Positions 8,051 through 17,568 of a stretch of DNA of 64,000 nt are shown here, in pieces. Both the position numbers and the translations under genes were made by a program. The DNA lies in NCBI GenBank assembly GCA_021730985.1, contig JAKFYI010000001.1, positions 1-64,000 on the forward strand, read 5' to 3'. Numbering within the stretch: position 1 is the stretch's first letter; each line of letters starts with the position of its first letter. This stretch comes from Hyphomicrobiales bacterium. Its GTDB lineage: Bacteria; Pseudomonadota; Alphaproteobacteria; Rhizobiales; Xanthobacteraceae. Under the pieces are notes generated by a model. It saw only the letters and a list, made by a program, of their open reading frames with translations. It did not search any database and was not told where the DNA came from.

Positions 8051-10675
8051 ATGCGTCCTGAGCGCTACAACGCCCGCGAGGCGGAAACCCGCTGGCAAAA
8101 GGTCTGGGACGAACGGGCGATCTTCAAAACCCGTAACGACGACCCGCGCCCGAAATACTACGTGCTGGAGATGTTCCCCTATCCGTCGGGGCGCATCCAC
8201 ATGGGCCACGTCCGCAACTACACGATGGGCGACGTGGTGGCACGCTACAAGCGCGCGACAGGCTTCTCGGTGCTGCATCCGATGGGCTGGGACGCGTTCG
8301 GCATGCCAGCCGAGAACGCCGCGATCGAGCGCAAGATCCATCCCAAGTCGTGGACCTACGACAACATCGCCGCGATGAAGAAGCAGCTCCAGTCGATGGG
8401 GCTGTCGCTCGACTGGGCGCGCGAGGTCGCGACCTGCGATCCGAGCTACTACAAGCACCAGCAGAAGATGTTCATCGACTTCCTCAAGGCGGGGCTGGTC
8501 GAGCGCAAGCAGTCGAAGGTGAATTGGGATCCGGTCGATCAGACCGTGCTCGCCAACGAGCAGGTGATCGACGGCCGCGGCTGGCGCTCCGGCGCGCTGG
8601 TGGAGCAGCGCGAGCTGACGCAGTGGTTCTTCAAGATCAGCGACTACGCCGAGGACCTGCTCACGGCACTCGACCGCCTGGAACGCTGGCCGGAAAAAGT
8701 CCGGCTGATGCAGAAGAACTGGATCGGCCGGTCGGAAGGCCTGCTGGTCCGTTTCATGCTCGATGCCGGCACGACACCGAACGGCGAGGACGAACTCGAA
8801 ATTTTCACCACGCGGCCGGACACTTTGTTTGGCGCGAAGTTCATGGCGATCGCGCCCGATCATCCACTCGCAACGGCGGCGGCCGCAAAGAATCCCGCGC
8901 TCGCCGAGTTCATTGCCGAGTGCAAGCGCATGGGCACGTCGCAGGCGGCGCTCGAGACCGCGGAGAAGAAGGGCTTCGACACCGGCATCAAGGCCGTGCA
9001 TCCGTTCGATCCGGAATGGAAGTTGCCGGTTTATGTGGCGAACTTCATCCTGATGGACTACGGCACCGGCGCGATCTTCGGCTGCCCGGCGCACGATCAG
9101 CGCGACCTCGACTTCGTCAACAAATACGGCCTCGGCAACGTGCCGGTGGTCTGCCCGCCCGGCACCGACGCCAAGTCGTTCGTCATCACCGACAGCGCCT
9201 TTGACGGTGACGGGCTGATGATCAATTCGCGCTTCCTCGACGGCATGACCATCGAGAAGGCTAAGGACGAAGTGGCGCGCCGGCTCGAAACGTCGAGCAA
9301 AAGCAATCGCCCGATCGCGCAGCGCCAGGTCAATTTCCGGCTGCGCGACTGGGGCATCTCGCGGCAGCGCTATTGGGGCTGCCCGATCCCGATGATCCAC
9401 TGCGAGGCATGCGGTGTGGTTCCGGTGGCGGAGAAAGACCTGCCGGTGCAACTGCCGGAGGACGTCACGTTCGACCGTCCCGGCAATCCGCTCGACCGCC
9501 ATCCGACCTGGAAGAACGTCGCGTGCCCGCAGTGCGGCAAGCCGGCGCGGCGTGAAACCGACACCATGGATACGTTCGTCGATTCATCGTGGTACTTCGC
9601 GCGCTTCACCGATCCGTGGATCGAAACCGCGCCGACCGACCGCAAGGCGGTGGATGCCTGGCTTCCGGTCAACCAGTACATTGGCGGCATCGAGCACGCG
9701 ATCCTGCATCTGCTGTACAGCCGCTTCTTCACCCGCGCGATGAAGGCGACGGGCCATGCCGGGATCGACGAGCCGTTCGACGGCCTGTTTACCCAGGGCA
9801 TGGTGGTTCACGAGACGTACCAGAAGAAGGACGGCTCCTGGGTCACGCCGGCCGAGATCAAATTCGAAGGCACCGACGACAACCGCCGCGCGACGCTCCA
9901 AGCCACCGGCGAGCCGATCGAAATCGGCCCGATCGAGAAGATGTCGAAGTCGAAGCGCAACACGGTCGATCCCGACGAGATCATGGGGACCTACGGCGCT
10001 GACGTGGCGCGCTGGTTCATGCTGTCGGATTCGCCGCCCGAGCGCGACGTCGAATGGACCGAGCGAGGCGTACAGGGCGCCTGGCGTTTCACCCAGCGGC
10101 TCTGGCGGCTGATCGGCGAGGCGATCGAAGTGGCGAAGTTCGCGCCCGCCGAGCGGCCCGCGTCATTCAGCGAAGCTTCGCTGGTGGTCCGCAAGGCGTC
10201 GCACGGCGCGCTCGCCAAGGTTTCGGACGCGGTCGAGAAGCTGCATTTCAACGTCTGCGTCGCCCACATTTACGAATTCGCGAATGCGCTGGGCTCGGCG
10301 CTGCACGAAAAGAGCGCCCCGGCGCCGGATTTCGCCTGGGCGATCCGTGAGGCGGCGGAAATCCTGGTCCGGCTGTTCCACCCAATGATGCCGCACCTGG
10401 CGGAAGAGTGCTGGGCCGAGCTCGGGCACGATACGCTGGTGGCCACCGAGGCTTGGCCGGCCGTCGAGGCGGACCTCCTGGTCGAGAACACGGTCACCTT
10501 GCCGGTGCAGATCAACGGCAAGAAAAAGGCCGATGTGACCGTGCCCCGGGACGCGAAAAATGCCGAGATTGAGGCTGCCGTGCTGGCTCTCGATGCGGTA
10601 CAACGTGCGCTCGACGGCAAACGCCCGAAAAAGGTCATCGTCGTCCCGCATAGGATCGTGAATGTGGTGGCCTAA
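8051..10675 (+). CDS. leuS: Leucyl-tRNA synthetase
   Basis: An 874-residue class I aminoacyl-tRNA synthetase that charges tRNA-Leu. The HIGH-type motif is HMGH at 50-53 and the KMSKS motif starts at Lys630. The connective peptide 1 editing domain lies between them, with TTRPDTLFG and the aspartate-containing [18 protein letters not shown]. The zinc-binding-like cysteines near CEACG and CPQCG are present. The C-terminal anticodon-binding and LeuS-specific domains complete the normal bacterial length. It is followed with overlap by lptE and then holA, a conserved alphaproteobacterial order. Confidence 0.97.
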   Translation: MRPERYNAREAETRWQKVWDERAIFKTRNDDPRPKYYVLEMFPYPSGRIHMGHVRNYTMGDVVARYKRATGFSVLHPMGWDAFGMPAENAAIERKIHPKSWTYDNIAAMKKQLQSMGLSLDWAREVATCDPSYYKHQQKMFIDFLKAGLVERKQSKVNWDPVDQTVLANEQVIDGRGWRSGALVEQRELTQWFFKISDYAEDLLTALDRLERWPEKVRLMQKNWIGRSEGLLVRFMLDAGTTPNGEDELEIFTTRPDTLFGAKFMAIAPDHPLATAAAAKNPALAEFIAECKRMGTSQAALETAEKKGFDTGIKAVHPFDPEWKLPVYVANFILMDYGTGAIFGCPAHDQRDLDFVNKYGLGNVPVVCPPGTDAKSFVITDSAFDGDGLMINSRFLDGMTIEKAKDEVARRLETSSKSNRPIAQRQVNFRLRDWGISRQRYWGCPIPMIHCEACGVVPVAEKDLPVQLPEDVTFDRPGNPLDRHPTWKNVACPQCGKPARRETDTMDTFVDSSWYFARFTDPWIETAPTDRKAVDAWLPVNQYIGGIEHAILHLLYSRFFTRAMKATGHAGIDEPFDGLFTQGMVVHETYQKKDGSWVTPAEIKFEGTDDNRRATLQATGEPIEIGPIEKMSKSKRNTVDPDEIMGTYGADVARWFMLSDSPPERDVEWTERGVQGAWRFTQRLWRLIGEAIEVAKFAPAERPASFSEASLVVRKASHGALAKVSDAVEKLHFNVCVAHIYEFANALGSALHEKSAPAPDFAWAIREAAEILVRLFHPMMPHLAEECWAELGHDTLVATEAWPAVEADLLVENTVTLPVQINGKKKADVTVPRDAKNAEIEAAVLALDAVQRALDGKRPKKVIVVPHRIVNVVA

Positions 10676-11231
10676 GCCACGCTCAACCGCCGACCGCTGT
10701 GCCCGCTTCGTCGTGACGATGGCGCTGGCAGGGCTTGTGGCGGGCTGCTTCCAGCCGCTCTACGCCAGCCGCTCCACGACCGATGGCTCCTCGGTGGCCG
10801 ACCGGTTGCGGTCGGTCGAGGTCGGTCCGGTCAGCAACGTCCCGAACGGCACTCCCGAGGCGCGCATCGCCGCCGAGTTGCGCAATTCTTTGATCTTCGA
10901 ACTGACCGGCGGCGCTCCGGCCAATTCCCCGACCCATCGCCTGACCATGCAAATGACGTCGCTGCGGCAGCAGGTCATCGTCGATGTCACCACCTCACGG
11001 CCCGACGTCGAGCAGGCCGGCATCACCATGTCCTACACTCTGGTCGAACTCGCGAGTGGAAAGACCGTGATATCCGGACAGACCTTCTCGCGCGTGTCCT
11101 ACGACAATCCCGGCCAGGAACAGCGCTTCGCCCGCGCGCGCGGCCGCCGCGATGCCGAGAGCCGGGCCAGCAAGGTGATCGCCGAAGACATCCGGTCGCG
11201 GCTCGCGTCGTATTTCATCGCCGGCACTTAA
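10662..11231 (+). CDS. lptE: LPS-assembly lipoprotein LptE
   Basis: A 189-residue outer-membrane lipoprotein that plugs the LptD barrel in lipopolysaccharide export. The lipobox is LVAGC with the lipidated residue at Cys29, followed by FQPLYA, typical of alphaproteobacterial LptE. The ATG lies inside the end of leuS, overlapping it by 14 bases, which implies translational coupling. The leuS-lptE-holA order supports the call, since LptE itself is weakly conserved in sequence. Confidence 0.85.
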   Translation: MWWPKPRSTADRCARFVVTMALAGLVAGCFQPLYASRSTTDGSSVADRLRSVEVGPVSNVPNGTPEARIAAELRNSLIFELTGGAPANSPTHRLTMQMTSLRQQVIVDVTTSRPDVEQAGITMSYTLVELASGKTVISGQTFSRVSYDNPGQEQRFARARGRRDAESRASKVIAEDIRSRLASYFIAGT

Positions 11232-11272
11232 AGCGCCGTGCGGCTTCCTCCCGCCGGGAAGGACTGGGTCTG

Positions 11273-12304
11273 ATGGTGGCGATCAAGGCACAGGACGCGG
11301 ATAGCTTCGCCGCCCGCCCCGACCCGGCTCGCCCGATCGTCCTGGTGTATGGCCCGGACACCGGTCTGGTCCGGGAGCGCGCCGAGCGAATCGTTCGCGG
11401 CTCGGTCGACGACATAAACGATCCGTTCGCCCTGGTCCGCATGGAGGGGGACGATCTCTCATCCAACGGTTCGCGTCTGTTCGAAGAGGCGCACACCATG
11501 CCGCTGTTCGGCGGCAAGCGGGCGATCTGGATCAAGTCCGGCAGCCGCAACTTCGCGCCGGCCGTTGAAGTTCTCGTGAAGGCTCCGCCGAAGGATTGCC
11601 GCGTGGTGATCGAAGCCGGCGATCTGCGAAAGACTTCTCCGCTCCGCACGCTGTGCGAAAAGTCCAGCGTGGCGGCGGCCATCCCCTGCTACGCCGACGA
11701 CGAACGCGGTCTGGTTCGTCTGATCGACCAGGAGGTGGCTGCGGCGAAGCTGTCCATCGCACCGGAGGCGCGCGCGGCGCTGGTGTCGCTGATTGGCGGC
11801 GACCGGCAGGCGTCGCGCAACGAGATCCGCAAGCTCGCACTCTATGCACACGGCAAGGAGCGCATCGAGATCGACGATGTGCTCGCGGTCGTTGCCGATG
11901 CGTCGTCGCTGGCGCTCGACGCGGTGGTGGATGCCGCGTTCGCTGGCCGCACCGGCGAAACCGAGGCGCAGTTCGCCAGGGCGCTGGATGCCGGCACCTC
12001 GTCAGGCACCGTCGTCTCGGCGGCGCTACGTCACGTCGGACAGATGCACAAGGCGCGGCTCGCGATCGAAGGCGGCGAGCGAACCGAGACCGCGCTCTAC
12101 AGTTTCGTGCCACCAATTCATTTCAGCCGCAGGAACTCGATCCAGTCCGCCTTGTCGGGATGGACGGCGGCTCGCCTTGCCCGCGCCATGGATGTGCTGG
12201 CCGACGCGATGCTCAACGTCCGGCGCACCCCTGCGCTCGCGGATGCGCTGGGGCAGCGCGCGTTGCTGCGCGTCGCGATGACGGCCAAGCGCGACGATCG
12301 TTAG
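11273..12304 (+). CDS. holA: DNA polymerase III subunit delta
   Basis: A 343-residue clamp-loader delta subunit, which opens the beta clamp on DNA at the replication fork. The HolA fold is recognisable in VLVYGPDTGLVRERAERI at the N-terminus, in LIGGDRQASRNEIRKLALYA in the middle and in the helical C-terminal collar region with SALRHVGQMHKARLAIEGG-like sequence. Length is typical. It is the third gene of the leuS-lptE-holA unit. A palindromic repeat begins at its stop. Confidence 0.9.
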   Translation: MVAIKAQDADSFAARPDPARPIVLVYGPDTGLVRERAERIVRGSVDDINDPFALVRMEGDDLSSNGSRLFEEAHTMPLFGGKRAIWIKSGSRNFAPAVEVLVKAPPKDCRVVIEAGDLRKTSPLRTLCEKSSVAAAIPCYADDERGLVRLIDQEVAAAKLSIAPEARAALVSLIGGDRQASRNEIRKLALYAHGKERIEIDDVLAVVADASSLALDAVVDAAFAGRTGETEAQFARALDAGTSSGTVVSAALRHVGQMHKARLAIEGGERTETALYSFVPPIHFSRRNSIQSALSGWTAARLARAMDVLADAMLNVRRTPALADALGQRALLRVAMTAKRDDR

Positions 12305-12352
12305 AGCATGATCCCGAAAACTGGGAACCGGTTTTCGGAAAAGATCATGCTC
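12304..12352. repeat. Palindromic repeat, family A (copy 2)
   Basis: This is the same inverted repeat as at 1710-1757, here in the opposite orientation: arms GAGCATGATC and GATCATGCTC with an inner CCGAAAA/TTTTCGG. It starts at the holA stop codon and lies before a convergent cupin gene, as copies 1 and 3 also lie at gene ends. Confidence 0.8.
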
Positions 12353-12368
12353 AGACTAGAAGCCACGG

Positions 12369-12941
12369 CTAGCCGAACTGCTTGGCCAGCGCCGGATCGA
12401 ATTCGCCGTCGATCAGCACGAAGGCGACGACGCAGGGCGCATTCGAGCGATTGCTCCAGGCGTGATTGGTGCCGCATTGCACCAGCACATCGCCGGCCTT
12501 CAGCAGCACCTCGCCCTCGTCCAGCAGCATGGTGATCTCGCCCGACAGAACGATCGCGTAGTCGATCGTCTCGGTGCGATGCATGAGCGGATGACGGCCA
12601 CCCTTGCCGAACGTCGCGGCCTTTTCGTTGCCGAGCGCGGCGAATGCCTTGCGGGAATCCTCAGGCATCATCTGCCGGACTGCCTCCGGCTCCGGCGGAA
12701 AATGATTGATGCGGATGACGCTGCCCTGCTTGGCTGGAAGCTGGCGCCGCGGACCGAGCGTCGGCTCAGGCGGCGATGCCGCGATCCACGCGGGTGTTTC
12801 CTGCGTCCTCCAGATGTCGGCGGAGTACCACTCGGGCTCCTTGGGATTGACGTGCAGGAAGGGAGCCGGACCGTCCGACAGCACCACAGCCTTGCCGTTC
12901 GCATCGTGGCCGGTGACGACCCGGCGAAATTGTTTTGGCAT
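12369..12941 (-). CDS. Cupin-domain protein
   Basis: A 190-residue protein with a conserved beta-barrel cupin core in its second half: GGRHPLMHRTETIDYAIVLSGEI forms the first cupin motif (metal-ligand His pair and Glu) and LLKAGDVLVQCGTNHAWSNR forms the second. Cupins range from oxygenases and isomerases to sugar- or auxin-like binding proteins. The N-terminal half resembles small-molecule cupins of catabolic clusters. No substrate can be assigned and no related genes adjoin it. Confidence 0.75.
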   Translation of the reverse strand: MPKQFRRVVTGHDANGKAVVLSDGPAPFLHVNPKEPEWYSADIWRTQETPAWIAASPPEPTLGPRRQLPAKQGSVIRINHFPPEPEAVRQMMPEDSRKAFAALGNEKAATFGKGGRHPLMHRTETIDYAIVLSGEITMLLDEGEVLLKAGDVLVQCGTNHAWSNRSNAPCVVAFVLIDGEFDPALAKQFG

Positions 12942-13042
12942 CGCCCTGCTCCCAATTGTTCACGCCTGTACGCACCGCCGCCGAAGTCAGCGGAGCGCGC
13001 ACAGCATGCCAGAGCGGAAATGAAATTGCTTGGGGGCGGTTC

Positions 13043-13912
13043 TTACTTTTCCAGCCGGCGGATCACGTCGTCGAGCTGTTCGAGCGTGCGATAGCGCACA
13101 TGCAGAACGCCGCCCTTGCCGCGATGATCGATGCCGACCACAAGGCCGAGCGCATCGGACAATCGCTTCTCGAGCGCCACCGTGTCGGAGTCCTTGATGA
13201 CGCGCGCACGCGTCTTGGTTTTCTTGCCGGCGGCCTCGGCCTTCTCCTGGCCAAGCGCCTCGACCTGACGCACGTTGAGGCCCTTGGCCACGATCTCGCG
13301 CGCGACCGATTCCGGATCGGGCTGGTTGATCAGCGCGCGGGCATGTCCCGCGGAAAGTTTTCCCGCGTTGATATAGGCCTTCACGGTGTCCGGCAGCTTC
13401 AGCAGCCGTAGCGTGTTGGCGACGTGGCTGCGGCTCTTGCCGACAATCTTCGCGATGTCGTCCTGCGAATGATCGAACTCCGCAGCGAGCGCTTGATAGC
13501 CGGTCGCTTCTTCGAGCGGATTGAGATCGGTGCGCTGTACGTTCTCGATGATGGCGAGCTCGAGCGCTTCGCCGTCGGTCGCTTCGATCACTACGATCGG
13601 CACTTCGTGCAGACCGGCGCGCTGGGCCGCGCGCCATCGCCGTTCGCCCGCGATGATCTCGTAGACATCTTGGCCGCGGCTTCGCACTACGATGGGCTGG
13701 ATGATGCCGCGCTCGTGGATCGACGCCGAGAGGTCTTCCAGCTCGGCTTCGGAAAACAGTTTGCGCGGATTGCGCGGATTGGCGCGCACGAATTCGATCG
13801 GCACCCGGCGCTGGCTGCGCATGCGTTCGGCGGCGTGCGTCTCGACTCCGACGTCACCCATCAACGATGCAAGACCACGGCCGAGGCGCGAGCGTGCTGC
13901 GTCATCCGCCAT
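13043..13912 (-). CDS. parB: Chromosome-partitioning protein ParB
   Basis: A 289-residue CTP-dependent DNA clamp that loads at parS and spreads along the origin region to direct chromosome segregation with ParA. The CTPase/ParB-N domain contains GIIQPIVVR, the GERRWRAA motif and IENVQRTDLNPLEEA. The central helix-turn-helix SQDDIAKIVGKSRSHVAN reads parS. The C-terminal dimerisation domain is present. ATG 13912 is chosen because a perfect AAGGAGGT lies four bases before it; ATG 13927, which overlaps the parA stop, is the alternative. parS-like sites are found at 15.4 and 17.4 kb. Confidence 0.95.
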   Translation of the reverse strand: MADDAARSRLGRGLASLMGDVGVETHAAERMRSQRRVPIEFVRANPRNPRKLFSEAELEDLSASIHERGIIQPIVVRSRGQDVYEIIAGERRWRAAQRAGLHEVPIVVIEATDGEALELAIIENVQRTDLNPLEEATGYQALAAEFDHSQDDIAKIVGKSRSHVANTLRLLKLPDTVKAYINAGKLSAGHARALINQPDPESVAREIVAKGLNVRQVEALGQEKAEAAGKKTKTRARVIKDSDTVALEKRLSDALGLVVGIDHRGKGGVLHVRYRTLEQLDDVIRRLEK

Positions 13913-13916
13913 ATCG

Positions 13917-13924
13917 ACCTCCTT
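13917..13924 (-). promoter_or_regulatory. Strong Shine-Dalgarno that decides the parB start
   Basis: Read on the minus strand this is AAGGAGGT followed by CGAT and the ATG at 13912. It lies across the end of parA, so parB is probably translated by independent initiation rather than only by coupling to parA. Confidence 0.7.
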
Positions 13925-14820
13925 CATGCCGCAGAATTCTCGCGGATTTCTTTTTCGCGCTGGATGATTTCCGTGGCGAGCCGCAGATAGGCTTCGCTGC
14001 CGACGCACTTGAGATCGTAAACCAGCACGGGCTTGCCGTACGACGGCGCTTCGGAGACGCGCACGTTGCGCGGGATGATGGTGTCGTAAACCTTGCGGCC
14101 CATGAACTCGCGCACGTCGGCGACAACCTGGTTCGACAGGTTGTTGCGCGCGTCGAACATCGTCAGCACAACGCCGTGGATGGTGAGATCAGGATTAAGC
14201 GTGGTCTTGACCTGCTCGACAGTCTTCAAGAGCTGCGACAGACCTTCGAGCGCAAAGAACTCACACTGCAGCGGAACGAGAATCGCATTCGCCGCAGCCA
14301 TCGCGTTCACAGTGAGCAGGTTGAGCGACGGCGGACAATCGACCAGCACGTAGCTGAAGTCGTTGACGCCGACGAACTTGCCGGCGTTCAGCGGTGCGGT
14401 GGCGCTGCGCAGACGATAGGCGCGATCCTTGGCCTGTCCGATTTCGAGTTCGAGACCGGACAGGTCCATCGTCGATGGCGCGAGCGACAGGCGCGGCACG
14501 GCGGTGGCGACAATCGCGTCGCGCAACGGCGCGTCGCCGACCATCACGTCGTAGGTCGAGCAGCGGCGGTTGCGCCGATCGATGCCGAGGCCGGTGGATG
14601 CGTTGCCTTGCGGGTCGAGATCGATGATCAGAACCCGCTCGCCAATCGCAGCGAGCGCGGTGCCGAGATTGATCGCCGTGGTTGTCTTGCCGACGCCGCC
14701 CTTCTGGTTTGCGATCGCAAGCACACGCGGCGGCTTGGCGGGCTCGGCCCGGGCGGCGAGTTCGACGACCTGGCTGCTGGTCTCGTCGGTTTCGGGTTGT
14801 AGATCGGACGTTTCAGACAT
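13924..14820 (-). CDS. parA: Chromosome-partitioning ATPase ParA
   Basis: A 298-residue Walker-type ATPase that forms a DNA-bound gradient and pulls ParB-parS complexes poleward. The deviant Walker A KGGVGKTTT lies at 40-48, with DLDPQGNAS following and the switch motif LVDCPPSLN further on. A 30-residue disordered acidic N-terminus precedes the fold. It lies between rsmG and parB in the classical order. Its stop overlaps the in-frame ATG at 13927 just upstream of the chosen parB start. Confidence 0.96.
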   Translation of the reverse strand: MSETSDLQPETDETSSQVVELAARAEPAKPPRVLAIANQKGGVGKTTTAINLGTALAAIGERVLIIDLDPQGNASTGLGIDRRNRRCSTYDVMVGDAPLRDAIVATAVPRLSLAPSTMDLSGLELEIGQAKDRAYRLRSATAPLNAGKFVGVNDFSYVLVDCPPSLNLLTVNAMAAANAILVPLQCEFFALEGLSQLLKTVEQVKTTLNPDLTIHGVVLTMFDARNNLSNQVVADVREFMGRKVYDTIIPRNVRVSEAPSYGKPVLVYDLKCVGSEAYLRLATEIIQREKEIRENSAA

Positions 14821-14846
14821 GACATTTCCGCAGTTTCGGTGCGGCC

Positions 14847-15518
14847 CTATCGCCTCACCGCTTTTGTCGAGCGTGGTTGCCAGTTGCGAACGCTGACGAT
14901 TCGGCTGCTTGGGCTGGTCTTACTCGGTACCAGAACCGGCTCAAATTTCCAATATTTAGTCGCTTCGGTCAATTCGAACGCTACATCTTGTCCCTTCAGG
15001 AACAGGCCTTGTGCACCTGTTTTCGACAACGGATGCGCCAGGCCGAGGGTTTCGCTCAACGGTGCTAGCGCACGGGCCGTGATGACGTCAGGTCTTGCGC
15101 CGAATTTCTTCGCGAAATCCTCGATACGCACATGGTGGATTTTCGCCGGGACGCCAGTGTGAGCCGCGGCCTCGCGCAGGAAGTTCGCTTTTTTGCCGTT
15201 GCTTTCAACGAGGTGGACGGCCGCTTGAGGATCGTCGGCCAGCGCGCAGGCCAGCACCAGGCCGGGAAAGCCGGCGCCGGAGCCGAGATCGATCCAGACT
15301 TTGGCCTGCGGGGCGAGATCGATCAGCTGCAGCGAATCGGAGATGTGCCGCGTCCACACCGTCGGGATGGTGGAGTGCGCGACCAGATTGATGCGCTGCT
15401 GCCAGTCCAGCAGCATCTCGACCAGTCGATCGAGCCGCGCGGCGATTTCATGTGAAACTGGCGTCAGTTGCAGCGCCTGTTCGCGGTCACCCGCGGCGAT
15501 GTCGAGCCGGGGCCTCAT
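14847..15518 (-). CDS. rsmG: 16S rRNA (guanine-N7) methyltransferase G
   Basis: A 223-residue SAM-dependent methyltransferase that modifies G527 of 16S rRNA. The SAM-binding loop is DLGSGAGFPGL, with HLVESNGKKANFL after it. Length is typical. Its ATG overlaps the mnmG stop (TGATG), so the two are coupled. A parS-like palindrome lies inside the coding sequence near the start. Confidence 0.95.
   Translation of the reverse strand: MRPRLDIAAGDREQALQLTPVSHEIAARLDRLVEMLLDWQQRINLVAHSTIPTVWTRHISDSLQLIDLAPQAKVWIDLGSGAGFPGLVLACALADDPQAAVHLVESNGKKANFLREAAAHTGVPAKIHHVRIEDFAKKFGARPDVITARALAPLSETLGLAHPLSKTGAQGLFLKGQDVAFELTEATKYWKFEPVLVPSKTSPSSRIVSVRNWQPRSTKAVRR
15446..15457. promoter_or_regulatory. parS-like palindrome inside rsmG
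   Basis: The core TTTCATGTGAAA matches the central region of parS (TTTCACGTGAAA) at 11 of 12 positions, and the 16-base context GATTTCATGTGAAACT matches consensus parS at 12 of 16. It is weaker than the pair at 17.45 kb but has the same core. Confidence 0.45.
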
Positions 15519-17395
15519 CAGGCGGCGGGCCGGGTTCCACCTTGGCGCGGTTTGCGGCGAAGGTGAGCGACCAGCAGCGTCAGCGCGGCGGGGGTCATGC
15601 CGTCGATCTGGCTGGCCTGGCCGATCGTGCGCGGCCGCCGGGTTTGCAGCTTCTGGCGCGCCTCATTGGAGAGCCCGGGCAGCACCGAATAGTCTAGGTC
15701 GTCAGGTAGTTCGACCGCCTCGTCGCGGCGATACGCTGCAACATCTGCGGCCTGGCGATCGAGATAGACCGCGTATTTGGCGTCGGTCTCAAGCTGCTCG
15801 GCGATTTTGCTCTCCAGCTCGAGAAACTGAGGCCAGATCCGCGCGATATCCGCGATCTTGAGGTCCGGATATGACAGCAGTTCGAACGCGCTGCGGCGCT
15901 GGCCGTCCTGATTCAACGAAAGGCCATGCCGCTGGGCTTCGTTCGGCGTGACGGTCAGCGAATCGGCCAACGCCCTCGCCGCATCGAGCTTTGCCAGCTT
16001 GGCAGCAAAGCTTTGGCGCCGTTCGGCGCTGACGCAGCCCATCGCGATACCCTTCGGAGTGAGCCGCTGATCCGCGTTGTCGGCGCGCAGTTTCAGCCGG
16101 TATTCGGCCCGCGAGGTGAACATCCGGTACGGCTCGGTGACGCCGCGCGCCACCAGGTCGTCGATCATCACGCCGAGATAGCCTTCGGCGCGATCGAACG
16201 TGATGGCGGGGCCGTCGCCCGCCCGTGCCGCCGCGTTCAATCCGGCCACCAGGCCCTGGGCGGCGGCCTCCTCGTACCCGGTGGTGCCGTTGATCTGACC
16301 CGCCAGGAAAAGCCCGGAAACACGCTTGGTCTCCAGCGTTTGCTTGAGCTCCCGCGGATCGACGTGATCGTATTCGATCGCGTAGCCCGGACGGACCATC
16401 TTGGCGCGCTCGAGGCCCGGAATCGTCGCGATCAGGGCGAGCTGCACGTCCTCGGGCAGCGAGGTGGAGATTCCGTTCGGATAGACGGTCGGATCGTCCA
16501 GGCCCTCCGGCTCCAGAAATATCTGGTGACCATCGCGCTCGCCGAACCGCACGATCTTGTCTTCGATCGAGGGGCAATAGCGCGGCCCGCGGCTTGAAAT
16601 CTGCCCGGAATACATCGGCGAGCGGTGAACATTGGCGCGGACGATATCGTGCGTCTGCGCGGTGGTGCGCGTGATGGCGCACTCGATCTGCGGATTGGCG
16701 ATGCGAGCGGTGAGGGTCGAAAACGGCTCCGGCGGCTCGTCGCCGGGCTGCATTTCCAGACTTTTCCAGTCGATGGTTCGGCCATCGAGCCGTGGCGGCG
16801 TGCCGGTTTTCAGCCGCCCCAGCGCAAATCCGAGCCGTTCGAGCGTGGTGGACAATCCCAGCGCCGGCGCCTCTCCAACGCGCCCCGCAGGGGTCTGGCG
16901 TTCGCCGATGTGGATCAGCCCTCGCAAGAAGGTGCCGGTGGTCAGGACCACGGCGCCAGCCGCGATCTGGCGGCCATCGGCCAGGCGAAGCCCGGTCACG
17001 CGGCCTGAATCCAGGATCAGATCGTCGGCCTCACCTTCGACCACGCTCAGATTGGCCGTTTCCCGGATCGCCCGCTGCATCGCCTCGGCGTAAAGCCTGC
17101 GGTCGGCCTGGGCGCGGGGGCCGCGCACGGCGGGGCCTTTGCGGCGATTGAGGACGCGGAATTGGATGCCGCCCTGGTCGGCGACGCGGCCCATCAGGCC
17201 GTCGAGGGCATCGATCTCGCGGACCAGATGGCCCTTGCCGAGCCCGCCGATCGCCGGATTGCAGGACATCGCTCCGATGGTGGCAAACCGATGCGTCACC
17301 AGCGCGGTTTTGGCGCCCATCCGGGCCGCCGCAGCCGCGGCCTCGCAACCGGCGTGGCCGCCGCCGATCACGATGACGTCGAATCTTCCATCCAT
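15518..17395 (-). CDS. mnmG: tRNA uridine-5-carboxymethylaminomethyl modification enzyme MnmG
   Basis: A 625-residue FAD- and NADH-dependent enzyme that with MnmE installs carboxymethylaminomethyl groups on the wobble uridine of several tRNAs. The dinucleotide-binding [10 protein letters not shown] lies at 11-20. Family signatures [20 protein letters not shown] and [17 protein letters not shown] are intact. The C-terminal helical domain is full length. It lies directly upstream of rsmG and, beyond the parS-like pair, downstream of mnmE. Confidence 0.97.
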   Translation of the reverse strand: MDGRFDVIVIGGGHAGCEAAAAAARMGAKTALVTHRFATIGAMSCNPAIGGLGKGHLVREIDALDGLMGRVADQGGIQFRVLNRRKGPAVRGPRAQADRRLYAEAMQRAIRETANLSVVEGEADDLILDSGRVTGLRLADGRQIAAGAVVLTTGTFLRGLIHIGERQTPAGRVGEAPALGLSTTLERLGFALGRLKTGTPPRLDGRTIDWKSLEMQPGDEPPEPFSTLTARIANPQIECAITRTTAQTHDIVRANVHRSPMYSGQISSRGPRYCPSIEDKIVRFGERDGHQIFLEPEGLDDPTVYPNGISTSLPEDVQLALIATIPGLERAKMVRPGYAIEYDHVDPRELKQTLETKRVSGLFLAGQINGTTGYEEAAAQGLVAGLNAAARAGDGPAITFDRAEGYLGVMIDDLVARGVTEPYRMFTSRAEYRLKLRADNADQRLTPKGIAMGCVSAERRQSFAAKLAKLDAARALADSLTVTPNEAQRHGLSLNQDGQRRSAFELLSYPDLKIADIARIWPQFLELESKIAEQLETDAKYAVYLDRQAADVAAYRRDEAVELPDDLDYSVLPGLSNEARQKLQTRRPRTIGQASQIDGMTPAALTLLVAHLRRKPRQGGTRPAA

Positions 17396-17447
17396 GTGGG
17401 CCTCGCGGCGCTTTTAGCGGAGGGCTCCACGCCCGTCAAAATCGATG

Positions 17448-17463
17448 TGTTTCATGTGAAAGG
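17448..17463. promoter_or_regulatory. parS-like site (left of pair)
   Basis: TGTTTCATGTGAAAGG matches consensus parS TGTTTCACGTGAAACA at 13 of 16 positions. It lies in the mnmE-mnmG gap, six bases from a second site whose core is its reverse complement. Confidence 0.65.
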
Positions 17464-17469
17464 GCGCGA

Positions 17470-17485
17470 TGTTTCACATGAAACG
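17470..17485. promoter_or_regulatory. parS-like site (right of pair)
   Basis: TGTTTCACATGAAACG matches consensus parS at 14 of 16 positions. Together with the adjacent site it forms an inverted pair in a non-coding gap about 3.5 kb from parB, which is where ParB centromeres usually lie in alphaproteobacteria. Confidence 0.75.
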
Positions 17486-17568
17486 GGCCGCGATATACAG
17501 TCCTCCGGGGTTCTTCGGGGGATGTTCTCAGCGGAATACAGCCTGTTCGCCGATCTTCTTCCTCCGGG

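Noticed and set aside
8009..9502. A 497-residue minus-strand frame opposite leuS
   Set aside because: It mirrors leuS codons, has no domain and no ribosome binding site. leuS motifs are complete on the plus strand.
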